DNA from: an uncultured Lachnospiraceae bacterium
GTDB taxonomy: Bacteria; Bacillota; Clostridia; Lachnospirales; Lachnospiraceae
Length of the DNA: 64,000 nt
Direction: 5' to 3'
Assembly (NCBI GenBank): GCA_900318375.1
Contig: ONKG01000003.1
Location: 1 to 64,000, forward strand
A model generated the notes under the pieces. The model searched no databases, was not told the DNA's origin, and was given only the letters and a program-made list of their open reading frames with translations. Positions 36,201 to 44,985 of the stretch are shown piece by piece (position 1 is the stretch's first letter; every line of letters begins with the position of its first letter). Both the position numbers and the translations under genes were made by a program.

Positions 36201-37902
36201 CTTCCGGTGCTTTTTCACTCACAAGGCGAAGCGTCAGATCGTAGAGCTGCGGATCCTCCGCGCTCCACAGAGCCGGTGACGCAAGAGTCTCAGAAATGTG
36301 CAGGCAAAAAGAGCCTGTCTCTTTGTCAAAAATCCCTTTGTCCGCCTGCGCGGAACCGGCAAGGATCTTTTCATCGCCCTTTGTCAGAGCATAGTAAAGG
36401 CGCAGGCCTTCCTTCCTGCTCTTATCGATTCCTTTTCCGCGATATTTCTTTCCTTCTCTGTTTTTGACTTCCCGTCTGTCTTTATAGGCTTCCGCCGGCC
36501 AGATCTGTGCTTCAATCTCGAGCCCGCCCCGCGTCAGAGTCTCATCCAGGGTCGGACGGATCCGCAGATCATACAGATGCCCCGCAGGAACGGTATAGAG
36601 ATAGACATCCCTGAATATACCGGAAAAACGGAAAAAGTCCTGGCTCTCCAGCCAGCTGGAGGCTGTCCACTTGAAGACGCGCACCGCGAGCTTGTTCTCT
36701 CCTTCGACGAGGAAGGGTGTCAGGTCAAACTCCGAAGGTGTAAAGCTGTCTTCACTGTAGCCAGCGTAATGCCCGTTGCACCAGAGGGCAAAACCGCTCT
36801 CCACCCCCTGAAAAGAGATAAGAAGCGGGCTTCCCATGTCCAGATAAGCCTGCATGGTCCCGGGGACACTGAAATATTTTACATAGGATGCTGTGGGATT
36901 AAAGTGCTCCGGGACCTCGCCCGGAATAATGTCCTCCCTGCCGTCCCATGGATACTGATAATTGATATAAGCCGGGACATCATATCCTTCCATCTGGATA
37001 TGGGCCGGCACAGGGATGTCTGCCCAGGACCGGCAGTCATAATCGAGGGTCTCAAATCCTTCAGACGCCTCCGCAGGCTTTTCCGCATAGGAAAACTTCC
37101 ACAGACCGTTCAGGGAGCTGCGAAATACAGATCTTCCGGCTGTTCCGGCAGGTTGATCCGCCCCCTTCTCCAGCTCTTTCTCATCAGAAAAAACCACATG
37201 GTCCGAATGGGCGGGGAGGCAGTTTACCTTGAAAAGAGCAGGATCCGCGATGATGGCAGGATCAAAGCCCTTCTGCCCGGTCCGGGTCTGGTCTGAAGCC
37301 TGCCCTCTGCCGTCTTCCGGATTATGACCGGACACCGGCCCGGCGAATGATCCCGCCGGGCTCTCCCTGTCCGCATTTTCCTTTTTCCCGGCATTCCTGC
37401 GCCTGCCCCTGCTCTCTTCTGTGTTCGGAGCCGTTCTGGCCATATATTTGGCATACTTCTGTACAAAGGGTGTAACCTTGTCGGAAATCCTGTCATAACA
37501 GATCTGCAGCAGATCTTCCCCGGCAGTACTCTTGTGTCTTTTAAGCCTTGTGCGGAATCTCTGGATCGTGCGCAGACTCAGGGGCTGTCCAACCGCATTT
37601 GTGATGTGGAGCGCCGTCCGCAGACGCAGGTCAAACATGGCTGCTTCCACCAGATCCTCATCCGACATTCCGCGGATCTCCTGCAGAAGAAGGGCACCCG
37701 CCAGCACATTTACCGGCACATTTCTTCTGGATTTCCGATCACTGTAAAGCGGTATAAAAATCCTCTCATCGATATACGGAAAAATATCCGAAGCAAAGGC
37801 TGCTGCCCAGGAGTTTTCCAGAGCGTCTTTTTCTTTATCGGTCAGGGGGCCAAGTTCCGTGCCGAACCCGATCTGCTCGTAAGTATATGTAGATAGTGCC
37901 AT
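33277..37902 (-). CDS. lacZ: Beta-galactosidase (GH2) with a transposase N-terminal domain fused in frame
   Basis: The frame encodes 1541 residues. Residues 1-150 are a DUF772-type transposase N-terminal domain (PVNVLAGALLLQEIRGMSDEDLV, LSLRTIQRFRTRL). A 55-residue polar linker follows. The rest is GH2 beta-galactosidase: FKVNCLPAHSDH, SLNGLWKFSY, acid/base Glu in WSVGNES near residue 764, and nucleophile Glu in CEYTHAMGNS near 834. Four low-complexity inserts interrupt surface regions, including a GTETGTRTGT-type run. No start codon with a ribosome site is obvious at the GH2 junction, so expression may depend on the transposase start (AGAGG upstream). The length exceeds the usual ~1020 because of the fusion and inserts. 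Confidence 0.85.
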   Translation of the reverse strand: MALSTYTYEQIGFGTELGPLTDKEKDALENSWAAAFASDIFPYIDERIFIPLYSDRKSRRNVPVNVLAGALLLQEIRGMSDEDLVEAAMFDLRLRTALHITNAVGQPLSLRTIQRFRTRLKRHKSTAGEDLLQICYDRISDKVTPFVQKYAKYMARTAPNTEESRGRRRNAGKKENADRESPAGSFAGPVSGHNPEDGRGQASDQTRTGQKGFDPAIIADPALFKVNCLPAHSDHVVFSDEKELEKGADQPAGTAGRSVFRSSLNGLWKFSYAEKPAEASEGFETLDYDCRSWADIPVPAHIQMEGYDVPAYINYQYPWDGREDIIPGEVPEHFNPTASYVKYFSVPGTMQAYLDMGSPLLISFQGVESGFALWCNGHYAGYSEDSFTPSEFDLTPFLVEGENKLAVRVFKWTASSWLESQDFFRFSGIFRDVYLYTVPAGHLYDLRIRPTLDETLTRGGLEIEAQIWPAEAYKDRREVKNREGKKYRGKGIDKSRKEGLRLYYALTKGDEKILAGSAQADKGIFDKETGSFCLHISETLASPALWSAEDPQLYDLTLRLVSEKAPEGGKAAGSGNDPEPGKTPDNTADSSVSLAVFSEASSETSSEVSSKGSSEMSEVLLEIVRERVGFRRFEMKDGLMCLNGKRIVFRGVNRHEFSCDSGRAVSAEMTLQDLMLMKQNNINAVRTCHYPNGSALYRYCDELGLYLIAENNMESHGSWSPAEFGQPAPGIVPGDDGRWRNMLLDRVNSCWQRDKNHPSILIWSVGNESFGGEVIRDMADRFRALDRDRLVHYEGIFHDRTWPQTSDMESQMYPSAEDIEIFLREHKDKPFICCEYTHAMGNSCGGMHRYTDLTLREPRYQGGFIWDFVDQSIRSRNRYGEEFQAYGGDFGERPTDYDFSGNGIVDGTRRPYAGKMQEVKYNYQSIRFEVQKDRVRVMNDNLFTGTEKFTCLVRLDCEGQKIGEAVLETSAAPLAETEYALPQEILQKIDGICSEAAERGIVSEYAVTVSMCLRENTAWAPEGYELAFGQGIFSTPETERDQTRGADSLETKEPDGQKAETSADFTAEEKETAEDKSESAAGRNAGGIADIVEEIKGRDWRRTIVARTAQGRLELTRGSFNIGVRGEHFDALFSLLQGGLVSFRRGGNPFAGGRMRAGSDGPAFSRGLPFTSSELFEKMPRPCFWRAPTSNDTGNRMGARCGIWKLADEYQIPRPETLRIFIKRESVLLKIRHALPIPGTVMGQTFTAEQQSGQVLEQKPEQSSGENAAMNPLDLLPFVTIGYEFYADGRLTISMDWKPVTTGTQGAGTESRTGTKTGTESGIWSGTENGTRTGTEKGTETGTRTGTETGTGKVSGFVTALPPMPLFGFGFRLKPDFDRFTFYGKGPAENYVDRNRGARLGIYSSTVADNMSPYLVPQECGNRTGVRWAKVTERGGRGIVFAAGNMYGNNCESGMGVKSNSKEENLSIRPVMEFSALPYTAQELENASHPYELPPVHYTDVRCALMQTGVGGDDSWGAQTLPQYCLQADRDLHFEVTIEAI
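37453..37902 (-). mobile_element. Transposase N-terminal fragment (IS5/IS1182-type, DUF772)
   Basis: These codons encode the DNA-binding N-terminal part of a DDE transposase. The catalytic core is missing and the frame continues into beta-galactosidase. No inverted repeats were identified at the junction. Confidence 0.75.
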
Positions 37903-37925
37903 CTGGTTATCCTCTCTGTTATTTT

Positions 37926-39053
37926 TTATCCAAGATTCCCACGCTGTGCACAGAAACGCTCAAGATAGTCTCCGATCATTTCAAATTCATCTTCATAAAT
38001 ACAGTTGGGAAGGGTTCCCTCATGAATCTGCCTTCTGCACTCCTCAAAGTCCATCCAGCGGACGGATTCAACCTCCGACTCCTGAAGAGAAAACTCATGT
38101 TCATCAAAGTGCCCGGTAAGAATGTACACGTTGCTGAGCTCATTGTCATGGAACATTCTTCCGTGGAAAGGGGCCTGAAAAGTACCGCGGTGTTTTCCCA
38201 CATAGTGGAAATCCTCAGGAGAAGCCTCAACGCCCAGTTCCTCCTTCAGTTCCCGCAGCGCTCCGTCGAGAGGAATGTCTCCGCTGGAGAGATGACCTGC
38301 TGAGGAAATATCGTAGCAGCCTGGGTTGGAGTCCTTGACCGCGCTTCGCTTCTGCAGCAGTACTTCCCACCCTTTTCCTTTTCCCGTCTGACCAGGGGTA
38401 TCCGCAGGTCTGTCCGTCTGACCGCGGATATCCGCCGGTCTGTCTGCATACCCGTCCGCCCGCCGGACGATCCAGGTGTGTACAGTCTCGTGAAGGCTTC
38501 CGTCCCGATGGGCGACGCCCCTCTCACGCACAATTCCGGATTTCGAACCGTCCTCGTTGAGGATATCAAAGAGCTCCATGGGTTCCCCGTTCAAAACAGC
38601 TGAGACCAGACCGCCGCTGCCGTTATAGACGAGCTTCAGAGAGAAAAAGGGGACATTCTCATCGATCAGGCGGAAAAAGATTTTATCGCCCTCCCATATA
38701 TTGAGCTTCCAGACCTGCGCAATGTCCACCCACTCCAGCTGCCCTTCGTCACAGGCGATGGGCTCGCCCTCGAATCCGTCGGCGGTGAAAAGATGCATAT
38801 ATTCTGTGACACCATCTCCGGAGACAAAAGTCACGATCCCCCTGAATCTCCAGGAAGTCAGTCGGTAGCCGGTCTCCTCACGGACCTCCCGGAGCAGGCA
38901 TTCCTCCGGGCTCTCGTCCTTCTCAAAGTGACCGCCCACACCGATCCATTTGTCCTTGTTGACATCATTCTTTTTGACGGTGCGGTGCAGCATCAGATAT
39001 TTTCCGTCTTTTTCCATGTAGCATAAGGTACTAAGCGCCGCGTGACTGCTCAT
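37926..39053 (-). CDS. Double-Nudix protein (MutT-like plus IDI/YfcD-like domains)
   Basis: Residues 1-160 are a MutT/8-oxo-dGTPase-like Nudix domain (GVGGHFEKDESPEECLLREVREETG). Residues 170-375 are a second Nudix domain of the isopentenyl-isomerase-like type (ELFDILNEDGSKSG, ETVHTWIV, GHLSSGDIPLDGALRELKEELG). A repeat-derived loop (ADRPADIRGQTDRPADT) interrupts the second domain. Both boxes retain their acidic residues. Such proteins clean up damaged nucleotides or nucleotide-like metabolites; the substrate is unknown. AGGAGAG precedes the ATG. It is followed after 23 bp by the lacZ chimera. Confidence 0.87.
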   Translation of the reverse strand: MSSHAALSTLCYMEKDGKYLMLHRTVKKNDVNKDKWIGVGGHFEKDESPEECLLREVREETGYRLTSWRFRGIVTFVSGDGVTEYMHLFTADGFEGEPIACDEGQLEWVDIAQVWKLNIWEGDKIFFRLIDENVPFFSLKLVYNGSGGLVSAVLNGEPMELFDILNEDGSKSGIVRERGVAHRDGSLHETVHTWIVRRADGYADRPADIRGQTDRPADTPGQTGKGKGWEVLLQKRSAVKDSNPGCYDISSAGHLSSGDIPLDGALRELKEELGVEASPEDFHYVGKHRGTFQAPFHGRMFHDNELSNVYILTGHFDEHEFSLQESEVESVRWMDFEECRRQIHEGTLPNCIYEDEFEMIGDYLERFCAQRGNLG

Positions 39054-39151
39054 TTTCTTCTCTCCTGCTCTTGACTATGCGGTTATGTGATCCGTCCGGA
39101 ACACCTCTATACGATTTCAGACTGCAGATCCGATTGATCCATATGATGAAA

Positions 39152-39177
39152 ATGCCGCCGGGTGTTTCCGGCGGCAT
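39152..39177 (-). terminator. Acylphosphatase gene terminator
   Basis: GCCGCCGG and CCGGCGGC form a perfect stem followed on the minus strand by ATTTTC. Confidence 0.75.
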
Positions 39178-39191
39178 ACTGCTTTTGCCCT

Positions 39192-39677
39192 TTAATAATA
39201 TCCTGTCACCTTGAAACCGCGTTCCCCTTCTACGACAGGAATTTTTTCGGAGTCCATGGCCTCCACACGGATCCAGCGCCCCTTCCCGAGGTTGAGGATC
39301 ACATAGTCGATCGCCGCTGACGGTCCCTGAATCTCCGCCTCCACGCTTCCGTCCGCCAGGTTCTGCACCCAGCCGGTCAGACCGTGGTTTCTGGCATCAT
39401 ACATGATCTGATAGCGGAAGCCGACACCCTGTACGCGGCCGAAAAATCTTATATGCCGCCTCTCGACAGGTGTCTCCATCATTTGTCTCCTCTCTTCCTG
39501 TGTAAGCTCCTCAGGCTCTGTGCCGATCGGCGCGTCATCCCCGCCGGAGCCGTCCGGGTCTGTGCTGCTCTGCCTGATATGATTGAGAACGTCCGCCGGA
39601 AAAAGGATCTGAAGGAGTTTTTGAAACCACTCCCTGATCTTTTGGATCAATCTCTGAAAAAAATTCTTATTTTCCAT
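39192..39677 (-). CDS. Acylphosphatase with an N-terminal extension
   Basis: The C-terminal 90 residues are acylphosphatase: HIRFFGRVQGVGFRYQIMYDARNHGLTGWVQNLADGSVEAEIQG, with the phosphate-binding Arg and catalytic Asn present. These enzymes hydrolyse acyl phosphates such as 1,3-bisphosphoglycerate or carbamoyl phosphate. The first 70 residues are unusual: an amphipathic basic/aromatic helix (NFFQRLIQKIREWFQKLLQILF) and an acidic linker. The helix might bind membrane or a partner. The ribosome binding site is weak. Confidence 0.87.
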   Translation of the reverse strand: MENKNFFQRLIQKIREWFQKLLQILFPADVLNHIRQSSTDPDGSGGDDAPIGTEPEELTQEERRQMMETPVERRHIRFFGRVQGVGFRYQIMYDARNHGLTGWVQNLADGSVEAEIQGPSAAIDYVILNLGKGRWIRVEAMDSEKIPVVEGERGFKVTGYY

Positions 39678-39711
39678 TTATATCAATACCCGGGCAGAAA
39701 CACTTTTCACA

Positions 39712-41844
39712 TTACTTTTTCAGCATGCGGCGAATCTGACTCTGGATCGCGCGTATATCGATAGGCTTGGTGATATGCGCATCCATACCTGCTTCAAAGG
39801 TGCGGTTCAGATCTTCTTCAAAGGTGTTGGCAGTCATTGCAATGATCGGAATCGTTTTCGCATCCTCACGATCAAGATTGCGGATAGCAGCAGCGGCAGC
39901 GTAGCCGTCCATGACCGGCATCTGAAGATCCATCAGGATCATATCGTAGAACCCGGGTCTGGAATTGCTGAACATAGCAAGGGCTGCCCTTCCGTTTCTG
40001 GCGATCTCGCAGCGGGCGCCGGTCACCTCCAGAAGATCCCTGAGCATATCTGCATTGATCGTGTTGTCCTCCGCGGCCAGGAAACGGAGTCCCGCCATGG
40101 ACTGGCTGCTCTCTTCCTCTTCCCCTCCGCCGTATTCGGTGCTGGTCTCACAGACCTGTTCCACAAGCTTGTGCAGTGCGGACACATAAAAAGGCTTGGG
40201 CAGAATGTGTGAAATACCGGCGCCGCGGCGCTCTTCATCATACATCTGACGGCTTGTCATCAGGAAAATATGAGGCATGCGGATCCAGGACATCTTGCGG
40301 ATATTGCTCACGACTTCACGCCAGTCCATATCCTGAATATCCTCGTCCAGAAGGATCAGGTCATACTCATTCTCCGCTATACTTGCCTGCTCGATCATCT
40401 TGACCGTTCCGTAACCGCTGGAAATACTGGTGGCATCAACACCCGCGCTCTCCATCAGATTACGGATCCTGGCAGCCTCCTGCAGATTGTTGTTGACGAC
40501 CATCATCCGGCAGATGCCGTGATGCTTCCAGAAATCGGTAACACCGCTGTTGACCATCTTGAGCTGCAGCCGGATCCAGATAATGGTCCCTTCACCGGGC
40601 AGACTCTGTACGGAAACACTTCCGCCCATCATAGCAGCCAGTCTGCGGGTCAGCCAGATGCCTGTTCCCTGTCTGGGATCACTTTCTGCATCTTCCGGAA
40701 TCTCATCCCGGAAGTACATCTGCACCTGTTCTTTTTCCATGCCGATGCCGGTGTCACGCACCTCGAAGATCAGCGCGACCGTCCCGTTTTTCTCGTCCGG
40801 AACACCGGAAACCGTAAGTTCCACGCGCCCGCCGGGAGGCGTGAACTTGACCGCGTTGGAAAGAATACCGCGCAGCATCTCCATGATCCTGCCCCGGTCG
40901 CCCAGGACAATATCGTGTTCGATGCCTCCTGCCGTAAAGACGAACTTCTGGTCCTGTGCCCTGGCGAGCGAGGAAATGATCGAGGAAATCTCCTCCAGCA
41001 TGATGCCCAGGCCAAACTCCTCCGTCACAAGCTCCGCATCCGATGTCTCAATACGGCTCATATCCAGAATCTGATCGACTGTCGTGAGGATCTCCTGGCA
41101 GGCCATTCCGATACGATGGGCATATTCCATGACTTTTGCGGGATTATTGGAGTTTTTCATCAACAGCATGACCAGGCCGGAGATCGAATTGATCGGCACC
41201 CGGAAATCATGGGACATGCTGGCGAGAAAATATCCTGCAGCGCGGTTGGCGTCCTGTGTCTGCTGGATCATCATCTCTTCCAGATCACCCCTTGCAGCAT
41301 TGGATCTGCACAGAAGAACGACAGCTACACGGTCGGAACGCCCGTAAGGAAGATGAATCACGTAAATCAGGAACTGACGGCGCGCCCCGTTTTTCCTGTG
41401 GACGAATGCCACCTCCTTGCCGTTGAAAAGCTCGATTTTTTCAAAAACATGGCCGATTCGACGCACATCCTCCATAGCCTCTTTGCGGCCGATTCCCAGA
41501 GCCGTATCAATATTGGCTGTGACAAATTCCGCCGCAAATGTAGTGACAGACATCACCAGGATCAGGTGCAGCGTACCGCTGACAATAGAGTCAAAGACCT
41601 GATCGTGGCTGAGGATGTCATTATCTCTGATCCGAAGCTCCTGCTTCAGGCGGATGTTTTCCTCTATAAGCGCACAGATGTCCTCCAGGGACATCTGCTC
41701 AATCCCTTCGCCAGACAGAAAAGAAGCTGTCTCTTTGGTCTCCATGGCACTTCCTGTAACCCCTTTTACAGCAGGTTCCACATTTTTTTCCACCGACACC
41801 TCCTTTTCCGTCGCTGTACATTTCTGTACGCCATCACCAATCAT
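39712..41844 (-). CDS. Cytoplasmic hybrid sensor histidine kinase with two receiver domains
   Basis: Order of domains in 710 residues: short coiled region, PAS-like sensor (about 75-190), HisKA with the phosphorylatable His in MSHDFRVPINS (about 211), HATPase (ILSNAVKFTPPGG, VRDTGIGM, GTGIWLTRRL), a first receiver with a reduced acidic pocket (DLILLDEDI) and a second with a full site (AAEDNTINADM, MILMDLQMPVMDG). No membrane span is seen, so the signal is intracellular. No response-regulator gene is adjacent, which makes it an orphan. Its output is unknown. Confidence 0.9.
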   Translation of the reverse strand: MIGDGVQKCTATEKEVSVEKNVEPAVKGVTGSAMETKETASFLSGEGIEQMSLEDICALIEENIRLKQELRIRDNDILSHDQVFDSIVSGTLHLILVMSVTTFAAEFVTANIDTALGIGRKEAMEDVRRIGHVFEKIELFNGKEVAFVHRKNGARRQFLIYVIHLPYGRSDRVAVVLLCRSNAARGDLEEMMIQQTQDANRAAGYFLASMSHDFRVPINSISGLVMLLMKNSNNPAKVMEYAHRIGMACQEILTTVDQILDMSRIETSDAELVTEEFGLGIMLEEISSIISSLARAQDQKFVFTAGGIEHDIVLGDRGRIMEMLRGILSNAVKFTPPGGRVELTVSGVPDEKNGTVALIFEVRDTGIGMEKEQVQMYFRDEIPEDAESDPRQGTGIWLTRRLAAMMGGSVSVQSLPGEGTIIWIRLQLKMVNSGVTDFWKHHGICRMMVVNNNLQEAARIRNLMESAGVDATSISSGYGTVKMIEQASIAENEYDLILLDEDIQDMDWREVVSNIRKMSWIRMPHIFLMTSRQMYDEERRGAGISHILPKPFYVSALHKLVEQVCETSTEYGGGEEEESSQSMAGLRFLAAEDNTINADMLRDLLEVTGARCEIARNGRAALAMFSNSRPGFYDMILMDLQMPVMDGYAAAAAIRNLDREDAKTIPIIAMTANTFEEDLNRTFEAGMDAHITKPIDIRAIQSQIRRMLKK

Positions 41845-41983
41845 GCCGCCCTCTTCTTAATTAAGCCTGAATTGTAACGATCGTTTTAAATGTTACAATA
41901 GTTTTACATTATATTATAGTACCAGTCGGTCTGCGTTTCAATGAAATAAACGTTTCAGCCAATATGTAAATATGTGTTTTTTG

Positions 41984-42192
41984 CATTTTATGATGTAAAG
42001 GTCAAAAGGTATCCAATGGCTCTGAGTCTCGTCAAGCTGCACAAACAGCCGAAGGGCCTTGCGCAGCTCCGAAGGAGATGCTGCGTACCGCTGCCAGCGA
42101 GGGCAGAGCGAGAGCGTGCCCAAGGCGTTTGTGCAACTTGACGAGACGGTGTTCCCTTAGCCACCTTTTGACCTCAACATCATTTTATGATG
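41984..42192. mobile_element. MITE-like nested-hairpin element with 12-bp flanking direct repeats
   Basis: CATTTTATGATG occurs as a direct repeat at 41984-41995 and 42181-42192. Inside, AGGTCAAAAGGT (41999-42010) pairs perfectly with 42163-42174, and 42026-42046 pairs with 42127-42147 over 21 nt with one mismatch. The centre holds three local hairpins: CTCC-GAA-GGAG within CGCAGC/GCTGCG, and CTGCC/GGCAG. No protein-coding frame is credible. It reads either as a small non-autonomous mobile element or a structured RNA. Confidence 0.62.
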
Positions 42193-42262
42193 CCGGGGTC
42201 AAAGGGCGGTCAGGCAACCCCCGGCTCTCGCCGCTGCATGTAACGGATCTCTCTGCAATTCA

Positions 42263-43558
42263 TCACTGTACGCTTCTTCGTATGGCATGAGCGATCCCCT
42301 TCTCCAGAAAAGTCCCTGAAAACTCCTCTCTCACCCGGACGGCATAACGCTTCGTGGGGTTTTTGATCTTTTCCGCCTCAAAATGCAGTACCTGGTCCAC
42401 CCAGTCAGGGAGATCACCCAAAAGCGGGCGGTAAAAGGCCTGTATTCTGTTCATCACGTCCAGGGCAGCTTCCTGTGCGCTCGTCGAAGCCTGTCCGGTC
42501 AGTTCCGGCATGACGATCCGCACTGTGTCCAAGTCGTAATGAGCGGCATTTTTAAAATTCTGAACTGCCAGGATCTGCCCGGCTTTCGTCATAAGACGCC
42601 GGGGCAGGGATGCGAGCCAGACCAGGAAAAGCTGGGCAAACTGCACATCGCGCACATCCAGTCCCGCCTCTGCAAAAGGGTTGAGGTCAAACATACGCAG
42701 TTCAATGTGGTCGACGCCAGTCTCCTTGAGGGCATCGAGGCTGTTATCTCCCTTGGGTTTCAGGCGGACCGGATAATAGAGCTCCGAAGCAGAATATAAA
42801 ATACCGTCGTCCACATATTTGCGGACGCTGTCCGAATACCGCTGAATATTGGTGTAATCAAAAACAGGCGTAAAGGCGTTCCAGTAACCGAGCTCGCTGC
42901 AGCGCACACTCGCCATGCCGGAGAAAACATCCCGGAACACACGGCCGTCCCTTTTTTCATAATAACTGGCATCCAGCACGGGGCTTGCCGCCGTCAGAAT
43001 GACAAGGAGCCAGCCGTATGCCGACGCTTTTTCTGCCAGTTCCAGGTAAAAACTGTCCCTGAAGGATCTGGACCGGCCCGGTCCCCTCCTGGAAAATTCC
43101 TTTCTCAAGAGCTCCTCTGAAAAAGAGTAATTGACATGGATACCGGAGAAGGTCATCTTATACCGTCCATATCGGTCTGAAAGATATTCCCGATACAGGG
43201 TCTTCGACGCCAGATCTCCCCGGAACTGCGCGATTGGGACATCGTCCTCCCCCGAAAGAAAAGGCGGATTGGAAAAAGGCCATATATACTCCGGTCTCTC
43301 AAGAGAAGAGATTTTCCGCCTTATCTGCCTGTCATACGCTTGAAGTGCCAGCACGGCGCCCTCTGCAGAAGGCTCGGCACAGGTATTGATCTCCGTCTGA
43401 TTCTCGGAGAAATCCCTTGTTATATGATTGTCATCCGCGAAAGGATGCGGTGTATGTGCCATCGCGGCATTCTCATAGACACGCAGTCCTTCCTTCTCCA
43501 GCCCGAATTTTCCCTGCAGAAGACAATTGCGGATATCCGATGATTCGATATGAAGCAT
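42263..43558 (-). CDS. gshA: Glutamate-cysteine ligase
   Basis: GshA makes gamma-glutamylcysteine with ATP, the first step to glutathione. The 431-residue protein shows FGLEKEGLRVYENA, ITRDFSENQTEINT, SGIHVNYSFSEELL and HIELRMFDLNPF, matching the type-1 family. It lacks the C-terminal ATP-grasp part of GshAB fusions, and gshB is not in the window, so gamma-glutamylcysteine or an outside synthetase could be the endpoint. It lies downstream of the GH13 gene on the same strand. Confidence 0.9.
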   Translation of the reverse strand: MLHIESSDIRNCLLQGKFGLEKEGLRVYENAAMAHTPHPFADDNHITRDFSENQTEINTCAEPSAEGAVLALQAYDRQIRRKISSLERPEYIWPFSNPPFLSGEDDVPIAQFRGDLASKTLYREYLSDRYGRYKMTFSGIHVNYSFSEELLRKEFSRRGPGRSRSFRDSFYLELAEKASAYGWLLVILTAASPVLDASYYEKRDGRVFRDVFSGMASVRCSELGYWNAFTPVFDYTNIQRYSDSVRKYVDDGILYSASELYYPVRLKPKGDNSLDALKETGVDHIELRMFDLNPFAEAGLDVRDVQFAQLFLVWLASLPRRLMTKAGQILAVQNFKNAAHYDLDTVRIVMPELTGQASTSAQEAALDVMNRIQAFYRPLLGDLPDWVDQVLHFEAEKIKNPTKRYAVRVREEFSGTFLEKGIAHAIRRSVQ

Positions 43559-43659
43559 TTATTTTCCCTTCTTTTTTCACATATAGACATATCTAAACAG
43601 GCAGCTTCACATGTAGAAACAGGCAGATGCAGAAACAGGCAGATGTCCATCCGGGATGA

Positions 43660-44985
43660 TCATTTCTCCATCAGCCAGAAAGAAGCACTGTAGGGAGGAA
43701 GATGGCTGCCGCCGCCGAAATCGTGTTTCTTTCCCGAGATCAGGTCTACTGCCATTCCGCAGCCGGCATCAAAGTGAGCGACATACTCTTCCGAATCGGC
43801 ATTGATCGCGACCAGAACGCGTTCCTTGTCTGTCTTGCGCTCAAAAATACACTGCCTGTTGGTCAGAAGGACACTGCGGAAATCTCCCTGGCAGAGCGCG
43901 TCCGACTTTTTTCTTGCCGCTGCAAGACGGCTGATCCAGTCGGATAATTCATTCCACTGAGGCTTTTCAAAACAGGGGCGGAGCGAAGGATCGCCGTTTT
44001 TCTTATCGCCCTCCTCTCCCCATTCACTCCCGTAATAGATACAGGGGATTCCGGGCATGCCGAAGCACATGGCGTAGACCAGAGGGAGGTGCTTTTTATC
44101 CTGAAGAATCGTCGCGATCCTGGTCACATCGTGGTTATCCACAAAGGACAGCAGATGATATCCGTGATACAGAGTCCACGGATCGGAACCGAACTGGCGG
44201 ATCAGGGAGTGGACGATCTCAAACATATTCATGCTGTTAAAGGCCGAATAAATTCCTTTATAGCACTCATAGTTGGTCGCGGAATGGAATTTATCATCTC
44301 CCATAATGACCTTATAATCACCCCCGAGGATCTCACCGACCAGGAAAAACTCCTCCTTGAGGGAGTCGGTGAAGCTGCGCAGCCTGCGGACAAAATCCCT
44401 GTCCAGGCAATAGGCGACATCCAGACGCAGTCCGTCGATCCCAAAGAATTCCACCCAATAGCGGACCGCGTCAAAAATATGTCCGATCACCTCCTCATTT
44501 CTGAGATTGAGTTTTACCAGATCATAGTTTCCTTCCCAGCCCTCATACCACAGGCCGTCGTTATAATTGGAATTGCCGTCAAAGCTGATATGGAACCAGT
44601 CTTTATAGGGAGAGTTCTCCCTGTTTTTGACCACATCCTGAAACTGCAGAAAGCCGCGGCCGACATGATTGAATACACCGTCAAGAACGACACGGATCCC
44701 GTTCTCGTGGAGCTCTTTGCAGATGTCACGGAAATCCTCGTTCGTCCCCAGGCGGACATCGATCTTCTTATAATCTCTGGTGTTATATCCATGTGTGTCG
44801 GATTCAAACAAAGGGCAGAAATAGACTGCGTCAATCCCCAGCTTCTTCATATGAGGAATCCATTCGGAAATCTTCCGGATCCTGTGCAGTTCCATCTCTT
44901 CTTCCGCATTGCCCTCGTTGGCAAAAGGAGCTCCGCAGAATCCCAGTGTATAGATCTGATAAAAAACGCTGTTTTCAGCCCACAT
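43660..44985 (-). CDS. GH13 alpha-amylase-family glycosidase
   Basis: The 441-residue cytoplasmic enzyme has the GH13 barrel: GIDAVYFCPLFESDTHGYNTRDY, VVLDGVFNHVG, nucleophile Asp in GIDGLRLDVAYC, acid Glu in FFLVGEILGG and the transition-state Asp in LLSFVDNHDVTR. It resembles neopullulanase/cyclomaltodextrinase or related alpha-glucosidases without an N-terminal starch domain. There is no signal peptide. GGAGG precedes ATG 44985, and the upstream longer frame is rejected. Confidence 0.88.
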   Translation of the reverse strand: MWAENSVFYQIYTLGFCGAPFANEGNAEEEMELHRIRKISEWIPHMKKLGIDAVYFCPLFESDTHGYNTRDYKKIDVRLGTNEDFRDICKELHENGIRVVLDGVFNHVGRGFLQFQDVVKNRENSPYKDWFHISFDGNSNYNDGLWYEGWEGNYDLVKLNLRNEEVIGHIFDAVRYWVEFFGIDGLRLDVAYCLDRDFVRRLRSFTDSLKEEFFLVGEILGGDYKVIMGDDKFHSATNYECYKGIYSAFNSMNMFEIVHSLIRQFGSDPWTLYHGYHLLSFVDNHDVTRIATILQDKKHLPLVYAMCFGMPGIPCIYYGSEWGEEGDKKNGDPSLRPCFEKPQWNELSDWISRLAAARKKSDALCQGDFRSVLLTNRQCIFERKTDKERVLVAINADSEEYVAHFDAGCGMAVDLISGKKHDFGGGSHLPPYSASFWLMEK

